NCBI GenBank assembly: GCA_006226495.1
Contig: SBGU01000043.1
Location: forward strand, 1 to 64,000
Length of the DNA: 64,000 bases
From: Alphaproteobacteria bacterium
Lineage (GTDB): Bacteria > Pseudomonadota > Alphaproteobacteria > Sphingomonadales > Kordiimonadaceae
Direction of reading: 5' to 3'
Positions 25,812-35,500 of the stretch are shown in pieces. The notes under the pieces were generated by a model. That model had not been told where the DNA came from and made no database searches. It saw only the letters and a list, made by a program, of their open reading frames with translations. The first letter of the stretch is position 1; the number at the start of each line of letters is the position of its first letter. The position numbers were made by a program, and so were the translations under genes.

Positions 25812-26546
25812 TCAGGCATGCAGTTCGGCGACAAAGTCGTAACTGTCGCCGCGATAATAGGAACGGGTGATCTCGACCGTGGCGCCGTTGGCCAGGAAGC
25901 CGCGCCGTTCGATCAACAGGCCGGGGTCGCCTTCCTCCACGCCCAGGCTGGCCGCCTGTTCGCGGGTAAAGACCACGGCGCGAAGGCGCTGCAGCGCGCG
26001 CACCGGCCGGTTGCCGGTTTTCTCGAGCGCGGTATAAAGCGACGGTCCGACATTCTCGATATCCGGCAGCGCCTGCGCCGGGATGATCGAGGTCTCCAGC
26101 GCCATGGGCGTATCGTCGGCATAGCGGATGCGGGTCAGCCGGTGTACCGGCGTGCCGGGCCCCAGGCCAAGGTTCAGGCTTTCTTCGGGCGTGATGACCC
26201 CCTGCACCCGGTCCAGCCATTCGCTGCGCGCCTTCCAGCCGCGCCCGGCCATGTCTTCGGTGAAGGACGAAAGCCGGCTCAGCGGTTTTTCAACCCGCGC
26301 AGCCACAAAGGTGCCGGCACCCTGCCTGCGCGCCAGCAAGCCAAGCTCGACAAGGCCGTCCAGCGCCTTGCGGACCGTGATTCGCGATACCGCCATGTCG
26401 GCGGCAATGTCGCGTTCCGCCGGCAGCGCATCATGCGCGGGCAGGGCGCCACGCTCGATCGCGCGCTGGATGGCACGGGAAAGCTGCTGATATTTGGGCA
26501 ACGGATTGTCGTCGTTCAATTGCCCGATAACGTCGGAAAGGCGCAT
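25812..26546 (-). CDS. nagQ: GntR-family (HutC/UTRA) regulator of the nag operon
   Basis: A 244-aa regulator. A winged-helix GntR domain (LPAERDIAADMAVSRITVRKALDGLVELGLL, residues about 41-71) is followed by a UTRA ligand-binding domain (about 90-235, with the PMALETSIIP block). This layout is that of NagR/YvoA/DasR and of Xanthomonas NagQ, which respond to GlcNAc-6-P or GlcN-6-P. It is the first gene of the nagQ-nagB-nagA-nagP unit, so it is probably autoregulated through the TTGGTAT repeats just upstream. The symbol is by analogy. Confidence 0.88.
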   Translation of the reverse strand: MRLSDVIGQLNDDNPLPKYQQLSRAIQRAIERGALPAHDALPAERDIAADMAVSRITVRKALDGLVELGLLARRQGAGTFVAARVEKPLSRLSSFTEDMAGRGWKARSEWLDRVQGVITPEESLNLGLGPGTPVHRLTRIRYADDTPMALETSIIPAQALPDIENVGPSLYTALEKTGNRPVRALQRLRAVVFTREQAASLGVEEGDPGLLIERRGFLANGATVEITRSYYRGDSYDFVAELHA

Positions 26547-26578
26547 GGCGCAATCATCCTTCTTGCACTCTCTGGCCC

Positions 26579-26614
26579 ATTGGTAGCATGTTTATAATAC
26601 CAATTAAATACCAA
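26579..26614. promoter_or_regulatory. Candidate GntR-type operator cluster upstream of nagQ
   Basis: ATTGGTA (26579-26585) and TACCAAT (26598-26604) form an inverted repeat. The octamer AATACCAA occurs at 26596-26603 and again at 26607-26614, one helical turn later (11-bp period). The TGGTAT half-site is close to those of HutC/NagR-type regulators. The block lies 33-68 bases upstream of the nagQ ATG in an AT-rich stretch. Confidence 0.6.
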
Positions 26615-26698
26615 AATATAATCTATCGCTGACCTATGTCTGGATTTTTGTGCTTTTTTGTAGTTTTATTGCGGGAAAGGCGCATGATGCTTTTCGAA

Positions 26699-26729
26699 AA
26701 TTGACAGCGATGTCAATTGTGCGTAGGGT
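26699..26729 (+). promoter_or_regulatory. LacI-type operator and candidate promoter of zwf-pgl-edd-eda
   Basis: TTGACAGCGATGTCAA (26701-26716), flanked by matching AA and TT, is a palindrome of the same family as the sites at 184 and 7591. Its left end TTGACA (26701-26706) and TAGGGT (26724-26729), 17 bases apart, could be the -35 and -10. Binding would therefore control the whole Entner-Doudoroff operon. Confidence 0.75.
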
Positions 26730-26756
26730 CCAGCGCCGTAGCGTATTCGAGGGAAA

Positions 26757-28244
26757 ATGACCATGGCAGACGGATTTGATCTTGTAATTTTCGGTGGTAC
26801 CGGCGACCTGTCGCGCCGCAAGCTCCTGCCTGCACTTTTCTCCGGTTATGTGGCCGGTGTGGTCCCGGCGGGCAGCCGGATTCTGCTCACCTCGCGCTCG
26901 GGGCTGGAGGGCGAAATCGCGCCCTGGCTCAAGACCGTATTTGACGAAACCGCGCCCGCGTGCGGCATGGACGCCAAGGCTTTGGCCGACTTTGCGCAGA
27001 TGGTTCAGGTTATCGAACTGGGCCTTGTGAAAGGCGGTGCCGACTGGGATGCGCTCAGCGAAATCCTGAACAGCGAACCCGAACGCCCGATCGTGCATTT
27101 CCTTGCGATCCCGCCGGCTTTGTTCACCAGCACCTGTGACCTTCTGGGCGCATACGGCCTGAACGGCGATCGTGCGCGCGTGGTCCTGGAAAAGCCGCTC
27201 GGCAACGACCTCAAGTCCGCCCAGGCGATCAACGAGGATGTCGGCCGCACCTTCGGGGAAGACCAGACCTTCCGCATCGACCATTATCTCGGCAAGGAAG
27301 CCGTGCAGAACCTGCTGGCGCTCAGGTTCTCCAACATCCTGTTCGAGGAACTGTGGAGCGGTCGCACCATCGACCATATCCAGATCACCATCGCCGAAAG
27401 CCTGGGTGTGAAGGGCCGTGGCGGTTTTTATGAAGGCACTGGCGCGCTGCGCGACATGGTGCAGAACCACCTGCTGCAGCTTCTCTGCCTTGTGGCCATG
27501 GAGCCGCCGGCACGCCTGGACGGCGACAGCATCCGCGAAGAAAAGCTGAAGGTACTGAAATCGCTGAAGCCGCTGGAAGGCGCCGATATCGACCGCAATG
27601 TGGTGCGTGCCCAATATGGTGCCGGCGCCATGCATGGCGAGGCCGTCGGCAGCTATCAGGAAGACCTGCAGCTTGATGCGCCTTCGACCACCGAAACCTT
27701 CGTGGCCATCAAGGCCCATATCGAAAACTGGCGCTGGGCGGGTGTGCCTTTCTACCTGCGCACCGGCAAACGCCTGCCGGACCGGTTCGCCGAGATCGTG
27801 ATCCAGTTCAAGAATGTGCCGCATTCGCCGCATCCGGCCTGGGGCAGCAACCTGAGCCCGAACCGTTTCATCATCCGCCTGCAGCCCGAAGATCACCTGG
27901 CGCTGCGCATGATGGTGAAGAACCATACCGCCAAGGGCGAGGCGCTGAGGGAAGTCGAGATGAACCTCGATGTGGTTGGCGGCGGCGATGCCGTGCGTAT
28001 CGGCCCGTACCTGCGCCTGATCCTCGATGCCGTGGCGGGGGACCAGAGCCTGTTTGTACACCGGGCCGAGGTTGAACACGCCTGGCGCTGGGTCGACCGG
28101 ATCATCAACCACTGGCAGGACAGCGGCAAGGCGCCGCTCAGCTACCAGGCCGGTACCTGGGGCCCCTATGAAGCACATGACCTGATGACACACGACCGTC
28201 GTCAGTGGTTCCATGAATCCGGTGGTCGTCGGAACGGCAAATGA
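26757..28244 (+). CDS. zwf: Glucose-6-phosphate 1-dehydrogenase
   Basis: A 495-aa cytoplasmic enzyme that oxidises glucose-6-P to 6-phosphogluconolactone with reduction of NAD(P)+. The nucleotide-binding motif FGGTGDLSRRKLLPALF (about residues 11-27) and the active-site block FRIDHYLGKEAVQN (about 172-185) are intact, and length is standard. ATG codons at 26757 and 26763 are both possible; the second is better spaced from GAGGG. It heads the operon zwf-pgl-edd-eda and its last four bases overlap pgl. A LacI-type operator overlaps the promoter. Confidence 0.97.
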   Translation: MTMADGFDLVIFGGTGDLSRRKLLPALFSGYVAGVVPAGSRILLTSRSGLEGEIAPWLKTVFDETAPACGMDAKALADFAQMVQVIELGLVKGGADWDALSEILNSEPERPIVHFLAIPPALFTSTCDLLGAYGLNGDRARVVLEKPLGNDLKSAQAINEDVGRTFGEDQTFRIDHYLGKEAVQNLLALRFSNILFEELWSGRTIDHIQITIAESLGVKGRGGFYEGTGALRDMVQNHLLQLLCLVAMEPPARLDGDSIREEKLKVLKSLKPLEGADIDRNVVRAQYGAGAMHGEAVGSYQEDLQLDAPSTTETFVAIKAHIENWRWAGVPFYLRTGKRLPDRFAEIVIQFKNVPHSPHPAWGSNLSPNRFIIRLQPEDHLALRMMVKNHTAKGEALREVEMNLDVVGGGDAVRIGPYLRLILDAVAGDQSLFVHRAEVEHAWRWVDRIINHWQDSGKAPLSYQAGTWGPYEAHDLMTHDRRQWFHESGGRRNGK

Positions 28245-28939
28245 CTGTCTGGCACTGTTATGACCGCCGCGATATGATGGTGGATGCGCTGAAGGAAGCA
28301 ACCCTTGCCCGCATCCGCCAGACCCTCGCGCTCAATGGTCGCGCCAGTTGGGCGGTGTCGGGCGGTTCGACGCCGGCGCCCCTGTTTGAAGCCATGTCCG
28401 GCGAAAGCCTGGACTGGGCCAATGTGAATGTGGCTCTGGTGGACGAACGCTGGGTTGATATCGAGCATCCGCGCTCGAACGAGGCCTTTGTGCGCCGCAC
28501 GCTGAAGAAAGGCCGGGCCGAAAAAGCCCGCATCATCGGCATGAAAACGCCGCATGCGCACGCGGCCGATGCGGTCGCGACCGTGAACGCGCGTTATGCC
28601 TTGGTACCGCAACCGTTCGACAGTGTGCTTCTGGGCCTGGGCCCCGACGGGCACACGGCGTCCTTGTTCCCAGGTGCCGAGGGGCTTGACGAAGCCTTCG
28701 ACCCCAAGGGCAACCGCATCTGCGCGGCGCTGACCGCGATCAAAAGCCCGGTCACGGGCGACGAGGTTGAACGCATGAGCCTGACGGCGGTTGCCATCAA
28801 GCGCGCCCGCCATGTGGCCTTGATGATCACGGGCGAGGAAAAAAGGCAGACCTTGCAGGACGCCCTGTCCGCCAATCGTCACCTGCCTGTGGCACGTTTG
28901 GCCGACATGGTGGATATCGAAGTTTATTGGGCACCCTGA
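28241..28939 (+). CDS. pgl: 6-phosphogluconolactonase
   Basis: A 232-aa cytoplasmic hydrolase of the SugarP-isomerase/DevB fold that opens 6-phosphogluconolactone. AVSGGSTPAPLFEAM (about 38-52), VALVDERWV and LLGLGPDGHTASLFPG (about 130-145) are the family signatures. Its start overlaps the zwf stop (ATGA), and edd follows after 24 bases with its own GGAG site. The product is the substrate of Edd. Confidence 0.95.
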   Translation: MTVWHCYDRRDMMVDALKEATLARIRQTLALNGRASWAVSGGSTPAPLFEAMSGESLDWANVNVALVDERWVDIEHPRSNEAFVRRTLKKGRAEKARIIGMKTPHAHAADAVATVNARYALVPQPFDSVLLGLGPDGHTASLFPGAEGLDEAFDPKGNRICAALTAIKSPVTGDEVERMSLTAVAIKRARHVALMITGEEKRQTLQDALSANRHLPVARLADMVDIEVYWAP

Positions 28940-28963
28940 GTTGCGGGGTGCAGGGAGTTTATC

Positions 28964-30763
28964 ATGACGCATCCGGCACTTCTGGAAATCACTGAACGCA
29001 TCCGCGAAAGGTCGAAAGACAGCCGCGCCACCTACATTGCGCGTGTGCAGGCCATGCGCGACCAGGGCCGGTCGCGCCCGCGCCTTTCGTGCGGCAACCT
29101 GGCCCACGCCATGGCCGCCTGTTCTGAAGCCGACAAGGCCAAATATAACGCCGACGGCATGGTCAATATCGCTATCGTCAGCGCCTATAACGACATGCTG
29201 TCGGCGCACCAGCCCTATCACAAGATGCTGGACGAAGTGAAAGAAGCGGTCCTGAGCGCCGGTGCCGTGGCCCAGATGGCGGGCGGCGTGCCGGCCATGT
29301 GCGACGGTGTCACGCAAGGCCAGACCGGCATGGAAATGTCGCTGTTCAGCCGCGACGTGATCGCGATGGCGACCGGCATTGCCATGAGCCACAATGTCTT
29401 CGACGCGGCACTTCTGTTCGGCATCTGCGACAAGATCGTGCCGGGCCTGTTGATCGGCGCGCTGGCGTTCGGCCACCTGCCGTTCGTGTTTGTGCCTGCG
29501 GGACCGATGCCGACCGGTATTTCCAACTCGGAAAAAGCCAAGATCCGCCAGCTTTATGCCGAAGGCAAGGTCGGTCGCAATGAACTGCTGGAAAGCGAAT
29601 CCCGCGCCTACCACAGCCCGGGCACCTGTACCTTCTATGGCACCGCCAATTCGAACCAGATGATGCTGGAGATGATGGGCCTGCAACTGCCGGGTTCAAG
29701 CTTCGTCAACCCAAGCGACCCGCTGCGCCGTCCGCTCGATGACGCCGCTGCCGTACAGGCGGTCAAGCTCGCGGAAGCGGCAAGCCCCATCGGTATCGGC
29801 GACATGGTCGATGTGGAATCGGTGGTGAACGGGATTGTCGGCCTGCTGGCCACGGGCGGGTCCACCAACCATACCCTGCATATTGTCGCGATCGCGGCGG
29901 CAGCCGGTATCAAGGTCACCTGGCAGGATTTCTCGGACCTGTCGAAAATCATTCCGCTTCTGGCGCGGGTCTACCCGAACGGCACGGCAGACGTGAATGC
30001 CTTCCATGAAGCCGGCGGCACGCCCTTTGTGATCCGCGAACTTCTGAAAGAAGGCTTGCTTCACGAAGATATCGACACGGTCATTGGTCGTGGCCTGGCG
30101 CCTTTTGGCGAAATGCCGGCGCTGGAAGACGGCAAGCTGGTCTGGAACCCGTCGCCGGTCGTTGCGGGCGACGACATGATCATCCGCACCATCGACCGGC
30201 CGTTCCAGGCTGAAGGTGGCCTTGCCGTGCTGCATGGCCAACTGGGTGAAGCCGTGATCAAGATTTCGGCCGTGAAGCCCGAGCACCGGTTTGTCGAAGC
30301 CCCGGCCATCGTGTTCGAGGACCAGGACGACATGCTGGCCGCCTACAAAGCCGGCGAGCTGGAGAAAGATTTCATCGCCGTCGTGCGTTTCCAGGGGCCG
30401 ACCGCCAACGGCATGCCGGAACTGCATAAACTGACACCGTCCCTGGGTGTGCTGCAGGACAAGGGCTTCAAGGTCGCGCTGGTGACCGATGGCCGCATGT
30501 CCGGCGCGTCCGGCAAGGTGCCGGCTGCCATCCATGTGACGCCCGAAGCGGCGTGCGGCGGCGCGATTGCACGGGTGCAAAATGGCGATATGATCCGTCT
30601 GGACGCCGAAAAGGGCGAACTGACCCTGCTGGTGGAACCGGGCGAGATGGACAAGCGCGAGCCTTCTGCGGGGCCAGTGGTGCCCGACACGTTCGGTCGC
30701 AACCTGTTTGCGGGCTTCCGCAAGCTGGTGGGCCCGGCCGGTGAAGGCGGTTCGGTATTCTAG
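28964..30763 (+). CDS. edd: Phosphogluconate dehydratase
   Basis: A 599-aa IlvD/Edd-family iron-sulfur dehydratase that makes KDPG from 6-phosphogluconate. Cluster-binding cysteines appear in [25 protein letters not shown] and [15 protein letters not shown]; the last sequence marks Edd rather than IlvD. Length agrees with Edd. It is third in the operon and is followed by eda after 35 bases. Confidence 0.96.
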   Translation: MTHPALLEITERIRERSKDSRATYIARVQAMRDQGRSRPRLSCGNLAHAMAACSEADKAKYNADGMVNIAIVSAYNDMLSAHQPYHKMLDEVKEAVLSAGAVAQMAGGVPAMCDGVTQGQTGMEMSLFSRDVIAMATGIAMSHNVFDAALLFGICDKIVPGLLIGALAFGHLPFVFVPAGPMPTGISNSEKAKIRQLYAEGKVGRNELLESESRAYHSPGTCTFYGTANSNQMMLEMMGLQLPGSSFVNPSDPLRRPLDDAAAVQAVKLAEAASPIGIGDMVDVESVVNGIVGLLATGGSTNHTLHIVAIAAAAGIKVTWQDFSDLSKIIPLLARVYPNGTADVNAFHEAGGTPFVIRELLKEGLLHEDIDTVIGRGLAPFGEMPALEDGKLVWNPSPVVAGDDMIIRTIDRPFQAEGGLAVLHGQLGEAVIKISAVKPEHRFVEAPAIVFEDQDDMLAAYKAGELEKDFIAVVRFQGPTANGMPELHKLTPSLGVLQDKGFKVALVTDGRMSGASGKVPAAIHVTPEAACGGAIARVQNGDMIRLDAEKGELTLLVEPGEMDKREPSAGPVVPDTFGRNLFAGFRKLVGPAGEGGSVF

Positions 30764-30798
30764 AAGGCCGCGCCACGCGGTCCATAAGGGACAAGACA

Positions 30799-31434
30799 AT
30801 GGATAAAGTTGAACAGGTTCTGCGCGCCTGCCCGGTGATCCCGGTTCTGGCTTATAAAAGTGTCGAAGAAGCCGTGGCGGTCAGCCGCGCACTCTATGAA
30901 GAAGGCCTGCCGGTGCTGGAAATCACCCTCCGGCACCCGACCGCGCTGGACGCCATCAAGGCCGTGAAGGCCGACCTGCCAGCCGATGCCTGTGTGGGCG
31001 CGGGCACCGTGCTGACGCCGGAGCTCGCGAAGGCCGCCGTCGATGCGGGTTGTGCTTTTGGCGTGAGCCCCGGCCTTACCCAGTCGCTGGCGGATGCCGT
31101 GAAGGCGCTGGATTTCCCGTTCCTGCCGGGTATCGCGACGCTTTCGGAGGCCATGCAGGCCCGCGAGTGGGGTTTCAAGGCGCTGAAGTTTTTCCCGGCA
31201 TCCATTTCGGGTGGCCCGGCCTTCCTGAAAGCCGTGCACAGTGTGCTGCCTGACCTGGTGTTCTGCCCGACGGGTGGCATTTCTGCCGGCACTGCCGCCG
31301 ATTACCGTGCCGTGCCCAATGTGGCCACGGTCGGTGGTTCGTGGCTCACGCCGAGGGGCACCGATGGCAGCATCAACCTGGACACCGTGCGCGACCTGGC
31401 GCGCGAAGCCATGAGCGCCGCCGACGCCCGCTGA
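30799..31434 (+). CDS. eda: KDPG (2-keto-3-deoxy-6-phosphogluconate) aldolase
   Basis: A 211-aa class I aldolase that splits KDPG into pyruvate and glyceraldehyde-3-P. The catalytic Glu (VLEITLRHP, about residue 41) and the Schiff-base Lys (GFKALKFFPAS, about 133) are present, with the CPTGGI phosphate-binding turn. It closes the zwf-pgl-edd-eda operon. The next gene is convergent after 24 bases. Confidence 0.96.
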   Translation: MDKVEQVLRACPVIPVLAYKSVEEAVAVSRALYEEGLPVLEITLRHPTALDAIKAVKADLPADACVGAGTVLTPELAKAAVDAGCAFGVSPGLTQSLADAVKALDFPFLPGIATLSEAMQAREWGFKALKFFPASISGGPAFLKAVHSVLPDLVFCPTGGISAGTAADYRAVPNVATVGGSWLTPRGTDGSINLDTVRDLAREAMSAADAR

Positions 31435-31458
31435 GGCGCCGGCACTATGCCTGGATAA

Positions 31459-32556
31459 TCAGTAGCCTGTGGCGGGCTGGGCGATGACGTCCTGGCCCGG
31501 CTGCAGGCGTTCGCCGCCGCGCACCACCACCTGGTCGCCGGCTTCGACACCACCATCCAAGGCCACCCACATGCCAACGACGGCACCCACATTGGCGACC
31601 ACCTGCTCGGCCTTGTTGTCACCCCCGACGCGGTAGACAAAGCGGGTGCCGCCTTTCAGGATCAGGGCATCGCGCGGTACCGCCACACTTTCGCTGGCTT
31701 CACCCTTCGGCAGGTCCACCTTCACGGACGAGCCGATGACCCAGGTGCCGGCTTCCGCCGACAGGCGCACTTCCACCATGCGCGAAACCATGTCGCCCAC
31801 CGGCACCACGGCGCGGATCGGCAGTTCGGCACGGCCATGGTCGTTCTGCACCAGCACCTTTTCACCCACCTTCAGGAAGGGGGTGATGGCGATGGGGGCG
31901 GGCAGGGTCACTTCCACATGGCCGGTGTCCACCAGCCGAGCGACATCCTTGCCGACAGTCAGATATTCACCCACATTGGCCAGCCGGGCCACCACATGGC
32001 CGGGGAAGGGCGCGCGGATGGTGGCGCGCTTCAGGTCGCCTTCGGCTTTCTCGAGAAGCGCCCTGGCGTTGGCGACATCTTCTTTCAGCATGTCGCGGGT
32101 CGCGGTCACTTCCTGCAGGCGGGCCTTGGATGCGGCATCCGAAGACGCCAGGTTCTGGTAACGCGCTACATCCTGTTCGCGGAACAGAAGGTCGGCTTCC
32201 AGCCGTTTCACATTGGCTTCGGCCTGCCGGCGCGCAATGTCGAACAGGCGGCCATCGATGCGGGCGATCATGTCGCCGGCCTTCACGTCGGTGCCGACCT
32301 CGGCCACCCATGCCAGCGGGCCTTCGACCTCGGCGGCGATGCGGCTGTCATTCAGGCTGATCACCGTGCCGGGCACATTCATTTCCGGCGCCATCATGCG
32401 GGTCTGGGCCGTGACTACCTGCACCTGTGCCGGCGGCATCTGCATGCCTTCCTGGGCGTGGGCGGGCAGGGCGGCACCGGCGAACAGGCCGGCGGCGAGT
32501 ATCAGTTTCCGGGAAATATGGTTGCTTTTCATCTTCGCTATCTCTGAAAAATTCAT
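31459..32556 (-). CDS. RND efflux periplasmic adaptor (second set)
   Basis: A 365-aa membrane fusion protein. A cleavable signal sequence (KSNHISRKLILAAGLFAGAALPAHA) lies just inside the start, and no lipobox is present. The lipoyl halves (AEVGTDVKAGDMIARIDG and IRAPFPGHVVARLANVGEYL) flank a short helical hairpin, and a beta-barrel and C-terminal domain follow. The ATG at 32556 overlaps the stop of the upstream RND gene by four bases; an internal ATG at 32532 would place the signal peptide exactly at the N-terminus. It lies after its pump in the operon, the reverse of the common order. No outer-membrane component is present. Confidence 0.88.
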   Translation of the reverse strand: MNFSEIAKMKSNHISRKLILAAGLFAGAALPAHAQEGMQMPPAQVQVVTAQTRMMAPEMNVPGTVISLNDSRIAAEVEGPLAWVAEVGTDVKAGDMIARIDGRLFDIARRQAEANVKRLEADLLFREQDVARYQNLASSDAASKARLQEVTATRDMLKEDVANARALLEKAEGDLKRATIRAPFPGHVVARLANVGEYLTVGKDVARLVDTGHVEVTLPAPIAITPFLKVGEKVLVQNDHGRAELPIRAVVPVGDMVSRMVEVRLSAEAGTWVIGSSVKVDLPKGEASESVAVPRDALILKGGTRFVYRVGGDNKAEQVVANVGAVVGMWVALDGGVEAGDQVVVRGGERLQPGQDVIAQPATGY

Positions 32557-35500
32557 TCTGCCACCAGCGCGCGCGGGGCGGGTTCCTGTTCCTTGTCGCC
32601 GGATTGCTGGCCCGACGACGGCATGATCTCGCCGGCGAGCTGCAACAGCGCCGGCATCAAGACGAGGGTAAAGAGGGTCGAGACGCTCATACCGCCCACA
32701 ATGGCGGCGGCCATGCCGCGATAGATTTCGCTGCCCGAACCCGGGAACACCAGAAGCGGCAGCATGCCAAACAGGCTGGTCAAGGTGCTCATGAAAATGG
32801 GCCTCAGGCGCAGGCGCAACGACTGGTGGATGGCCTCGGTGCGGCTCAGGCCCTCGGCCTCGCCCATGCGGGTGCGTTCGACCAGCAGGATGGCGTTATT
32901 GACCACAAGGCCCAGAAGGATGATGAAGCCGATCATGCCCAGGATATCCAGCGGCTGGAAATTGATCATGTTGACGATGGTGATCATCAACACACCGCCC
33001 ACACCCGCAAGCGGGATCGACAGGGTCACGACCACGGCATCCAGGATCGACCGGAACAGGGCCGCCATGATCAGGAACAACAGGCCGGCCGCCAGAAGGA
33101 AGTTCTTGGCCAGCGAGCCCATGCCTTCTTCGAGGTCCCGCGCGCTGCCGGCGTAGGTGACGGCACCGTCGGCGGGCAGGGCGGCACGGAGGCCCGGTTC
33201 GACCTTTTCCTTCAGTTCATGCAAAAGCTGTTCAAGCGACATGCCTTCGGGCGGGTTCACGACCAGGCTGTAGCCGCGCACACGGTCGAACCGGGCGATG
33301 GCGCTGGGCGCCAGCCGCGACGACAGGGTGGCAAGGCTGCCAAGCGGCACCCGCCCGCCCAGCGGGGTCATGACCGGCAGGTCCGCCATTTCTTCGGGCG
33401 TTTCGAAGCGGTTGGTCTTCAGGTAGATATCCAGCCGGTTCGAGCCGGTGAAATATTCACCCAGCCATGTGCCCTGACCCAGTTCCAGGATCACCTGCGT
33501 CAGGTCGGCGCGGGTCCAGCCCACTTCGGCCAGCCGCTCGTCGTTGGGGCGGAAGGTCAGTTCCGTGGTTTCGGCAAACGGGTCCGGGTTCGGGTTGGCG
33601 CTGGCGCCCGGAATGGCGCCCATCACCAGCCCGAAACCCTGGATGGCGGCATTCTTCGTGGCCTCAAGGTCCACGGATGTCAGGCGCATTTCCACGCTGT
33701 TGGTATCGTCGAAACCGCCAAACAGGCTGCGGCGCAGGGTGAAACCGAACATGTCGGGGATGTTGGCGGTAATTTCCATCTGCACCAGATTCTGCAGTTC
33801 CTGCAGGTCGACGCCGTCTTCGCCGTTCACCGCCAGCCAGCCGCCGGTCGCACCCGGGAAGGACCAGAAATAATAATCCCTGATCCTGGGTTCCTTCTCG
33901 CCCTTCAGATAGGGCTGGATACGGCTGTCGATCAGTTGCGCGATTTCGCGGTCCGCGGTTTCCACATTGGTGCCCGGCGGGAAGAACAGGAAGCTGTCGA
34001 TGGAATCGCGTTTCACGGGCGGCATGAAGTTGCTTTGCGGCCACAGGATAACGGTCAGCCCGATCGACAGCGCAAACAGGCCCGCCGTCCAGGAGATGCG
34101 TTTGACATTATTGTCAGTCATGCGCATCAAGGTATCGGCCATACGGTCCCAGACCGTCACTTTGGCGACATCGGCAGGCGTATGCCGCATCCAGCGCCGT
34201 GCGGCCACCGGCAGGATGGTGACGGCAACCAGAAGCGACACGCTGACCCCGATGGCGATGGTCAGCGCAAGGTCTGCGAACATCTGGCCGATAGAACCCT
34301 TGAGGAACATGATCGGCACAAAGGCCGCGACCGTGGTGGCGGTGGATGCAAGGAGCGCGCCCCACATCTGTGTCGCGCCCCGGTCGCTGGCTTCCGACGG
34401 GTCGTCACCACGTTCCCTGAGCCGCACGATATTTTCCAGGACCACAATCGCCGCGTCCAGCACCATACCGGTCGCGAATGCGAGGCCGGCGAGCGAGATC
34501 ACGTTCAGGGTGCGCCCCGTAAGGCCCAGCACCACGAAGGTGGCCAGCAGGGATACGGGGATCGCAAGCGCGATCAACAGGGTCGCGCGCCACTGGCGCA
34601 GGAAACACCACAGGATGCCCACGGCCAGGATAACGCCCAATATCAGGTTGCTGCCCAGAAGCCCGATGGAGCGGTTGATATAGAGGCCGGGGTCGAAGCT
34701 GTATTGCGCCTGCATGCCGCGTTCCTTGAACACGGTGGCGTTCAACTGGTCCATCTTGCCCTTAACGGTATCCAGCGCCTCAAGCACGTTGGCATCGTTG
34801 GTTTTGGTCACCGACAGGCGGAAACTTTTGTTGCCGTTATGATAGATGAACCCGTCGGCACGACCGGGCGCGATCTGCACCATGGCCACATCGCCCAGCC
34901 GGATCGGCTGGCCGTCCCGCCATTCCAGGATCAGGCTTGCCAGTTCGTCGGCATCGTACCGGCCTTCAAGGCGCAGGGTATATTGTTTACGCCCGACATC
35001 GACAAACCCGCTGGAGATATCGACCGAACGGCCGATGCGCGCCGGTACACGGGCGATGTCGATGCCCAGTTCGGCGGCACGATAGGGGTCGAACACGATC
35101 TGCAACTGTTCGCCGTCACCGCCGGTGCCATCGTCAAATTCGATGCGCGAAACGCCATACAGGGATTGCAGTTGCGGCAGGATGAAATCGCGGATGTAAC
35201 GCGCATTGTCCTGCGGGTCGCTGGTGCTGCCAGGCAGTTGTTCGACATAATATTCGATCAGGCTGTCGTTGGCGTCGCCCCATTCGCCCATGCTGATCTG
35301 CGGCTTTTCGGCGTTGGCCGGCAAGGGCCGCAGGCGGTTCAGCCGGCTGATCACTTCAATGAGCGCGTGGGTCATGTCGGTCTCGAGCGAAAATTCGAGC
35401 TGCATGAAAGCGAAGTTGGACATGTTCCAGGAAATCATCTCGGTCATGCCCGGTGTGCCCTGCAGCACTTCTTCGACCGGCACGGTGATTTCCGATTCCA

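Noticed and set aside
25792-26220. N-terminal extension of the nagB-II frame
   Set aside because: It lies inside gntR in another frame and has no family similarity; the ATG at 25791 fits the SIS family and follows gntR by 20 bases.
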